A DNA stretch of 7,435 nt from Desulfonatronaceae bacterium UBA663 (GTDB taxonomy: Bacteria > Desulfobacterota > Desulfovibrionia > Desulfovibrionales > Desulfonatronaceae). Position numbers and translations under genes: made by a program. The notes under the pieces were generated by a model. It saw only the letters and a program-made list of their open reading frames with translations, ran no database searches and was not told where the DNA came from. Positions 7,376 through 7,435 of the stretch are shown in pieces. The DNA lies in the NCBI GenBank assembly GCA_002299865.1, contig DBNV01000100.1:1159-8593 (forward strand), in the 5' to 3' direction. Position 1 is the stretch's first letter. The number at the start of each line of letters is the position of its first letter.

Positions 7376-7435
7376 TCACTGCACATTCGCCGCGTTCGAG
7401 ATATTCGCCGCGTTCGCCGCGTTCGCCGCGTTCGG
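7376..7435 (-). CDS. Possible C-terminal end of an Ala/Asn-rich protein (partial, 5' end outside window)
   Basis: On the - strand, the frame entering from the right edge reads PNAANAANAANISNAANVQ (19 residues) and stops at TGA 7378-7376. The low-complexity NAA units come from the 9-bp DNA repeat. A candidate terminator hairpin sits 8 nt downstream, which supports a real gene end. Against this, the other two - strand frames are also open through the repeat. One of them reads ERG units and continues to a stop at 7223-7221, although the sequence it crosses is A+T-rich and does not look coding. The function cannot be told from this tail. Confidence 0.3.
   Translation of the reverse strand, partial: PNAANAANAANISNAANVQ
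7386..7435. repeat. 9-bp tandem repeat TTCGCCGCG running into the window edge
   Basis: Exact units TTCGCCGCG lie at 7386-7394, 7404-7412, 7413-7421 and 7422-7430. One diverged unit (TTCGAGATA, 7395-7403) keeps the 9-bp phase, and a partial unit (TTCGG) ends the window. The array may continue beyond the edge. The period of 9 keeps any reading frame, fitting a low-complexity protein tail. Confidence 0.85.

Noticed and set aside
7386..7435. CRISPR-like array at the right edge
   Set aside because: The repeats are 9 bp, directly adjacent and without spacers, so this is a simple tandem repeat.

Overview
The window looks like ordinary chromosomal DNA from a GC-rich anaerobic deltaproteobacterium. 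The best guess is a Desulfovibrionales-type sulfate reducer. That guess rests on my recollection of the wording of the Rel protein (for example its MIRI start and the stretch around the KEEAQAENIRKMILAMA segment) and on the strong G/C third-position bias. No search was run, so the placement is an inference.

Layout. Bases 1-144 hold the last 47 codons of a + strand gene whose C-terminus resembles the last helix of RnfE/NqrD, the membrane subunits of Rnf and Na+-NQR redox pumps. Its stop codon overlaps the start of the next gene (TAATG). From 144 to 4992 is a tightly packed two-gene + strand unit: a YhaO/SbcD-type metallophosphoesterase nuclease (144-1406) and, 4 nt later, a 1193-residue YhaN-type SMC/Rad50-like ATPase (1411-4992). 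Together they should form an Mre11-Rad50-like DNA end-processing complex. Bases 4993-5042 are a short convergent junction with a U-tract and inverted repeats that may terminate transcription. From 7199 back to 5043 on the - strand is a complete long RelA/SpoT homologue, a bifunctional (p)ppGpp synthetase/hydrolase. Bases 7200-7375 are an A+T-richer leader upstream of rel. The right edge (7376-7435) is built on a 9-bp tandem repeat that may encode the Ala/Asn-rich C-terminus of another - strand gene, followed by a small hairpin.

How the genes relate. The nuclease and ATPase are one functional unit, with coupled translation and the usual family pairing. The stringent-response gene faces them and is transcribed separately; nothing in the sequence links it to the repair pair. 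I found no tRNA, rRNA, CRISPR array, insertion sequence or prophage signature. The less ordinary points are the hook-less Rad50-like protein with an in-frame PNTG repeat, the redox-pump-like gene overlapping the nuclease start, and the short in-frame tandem repeats seen at three places.
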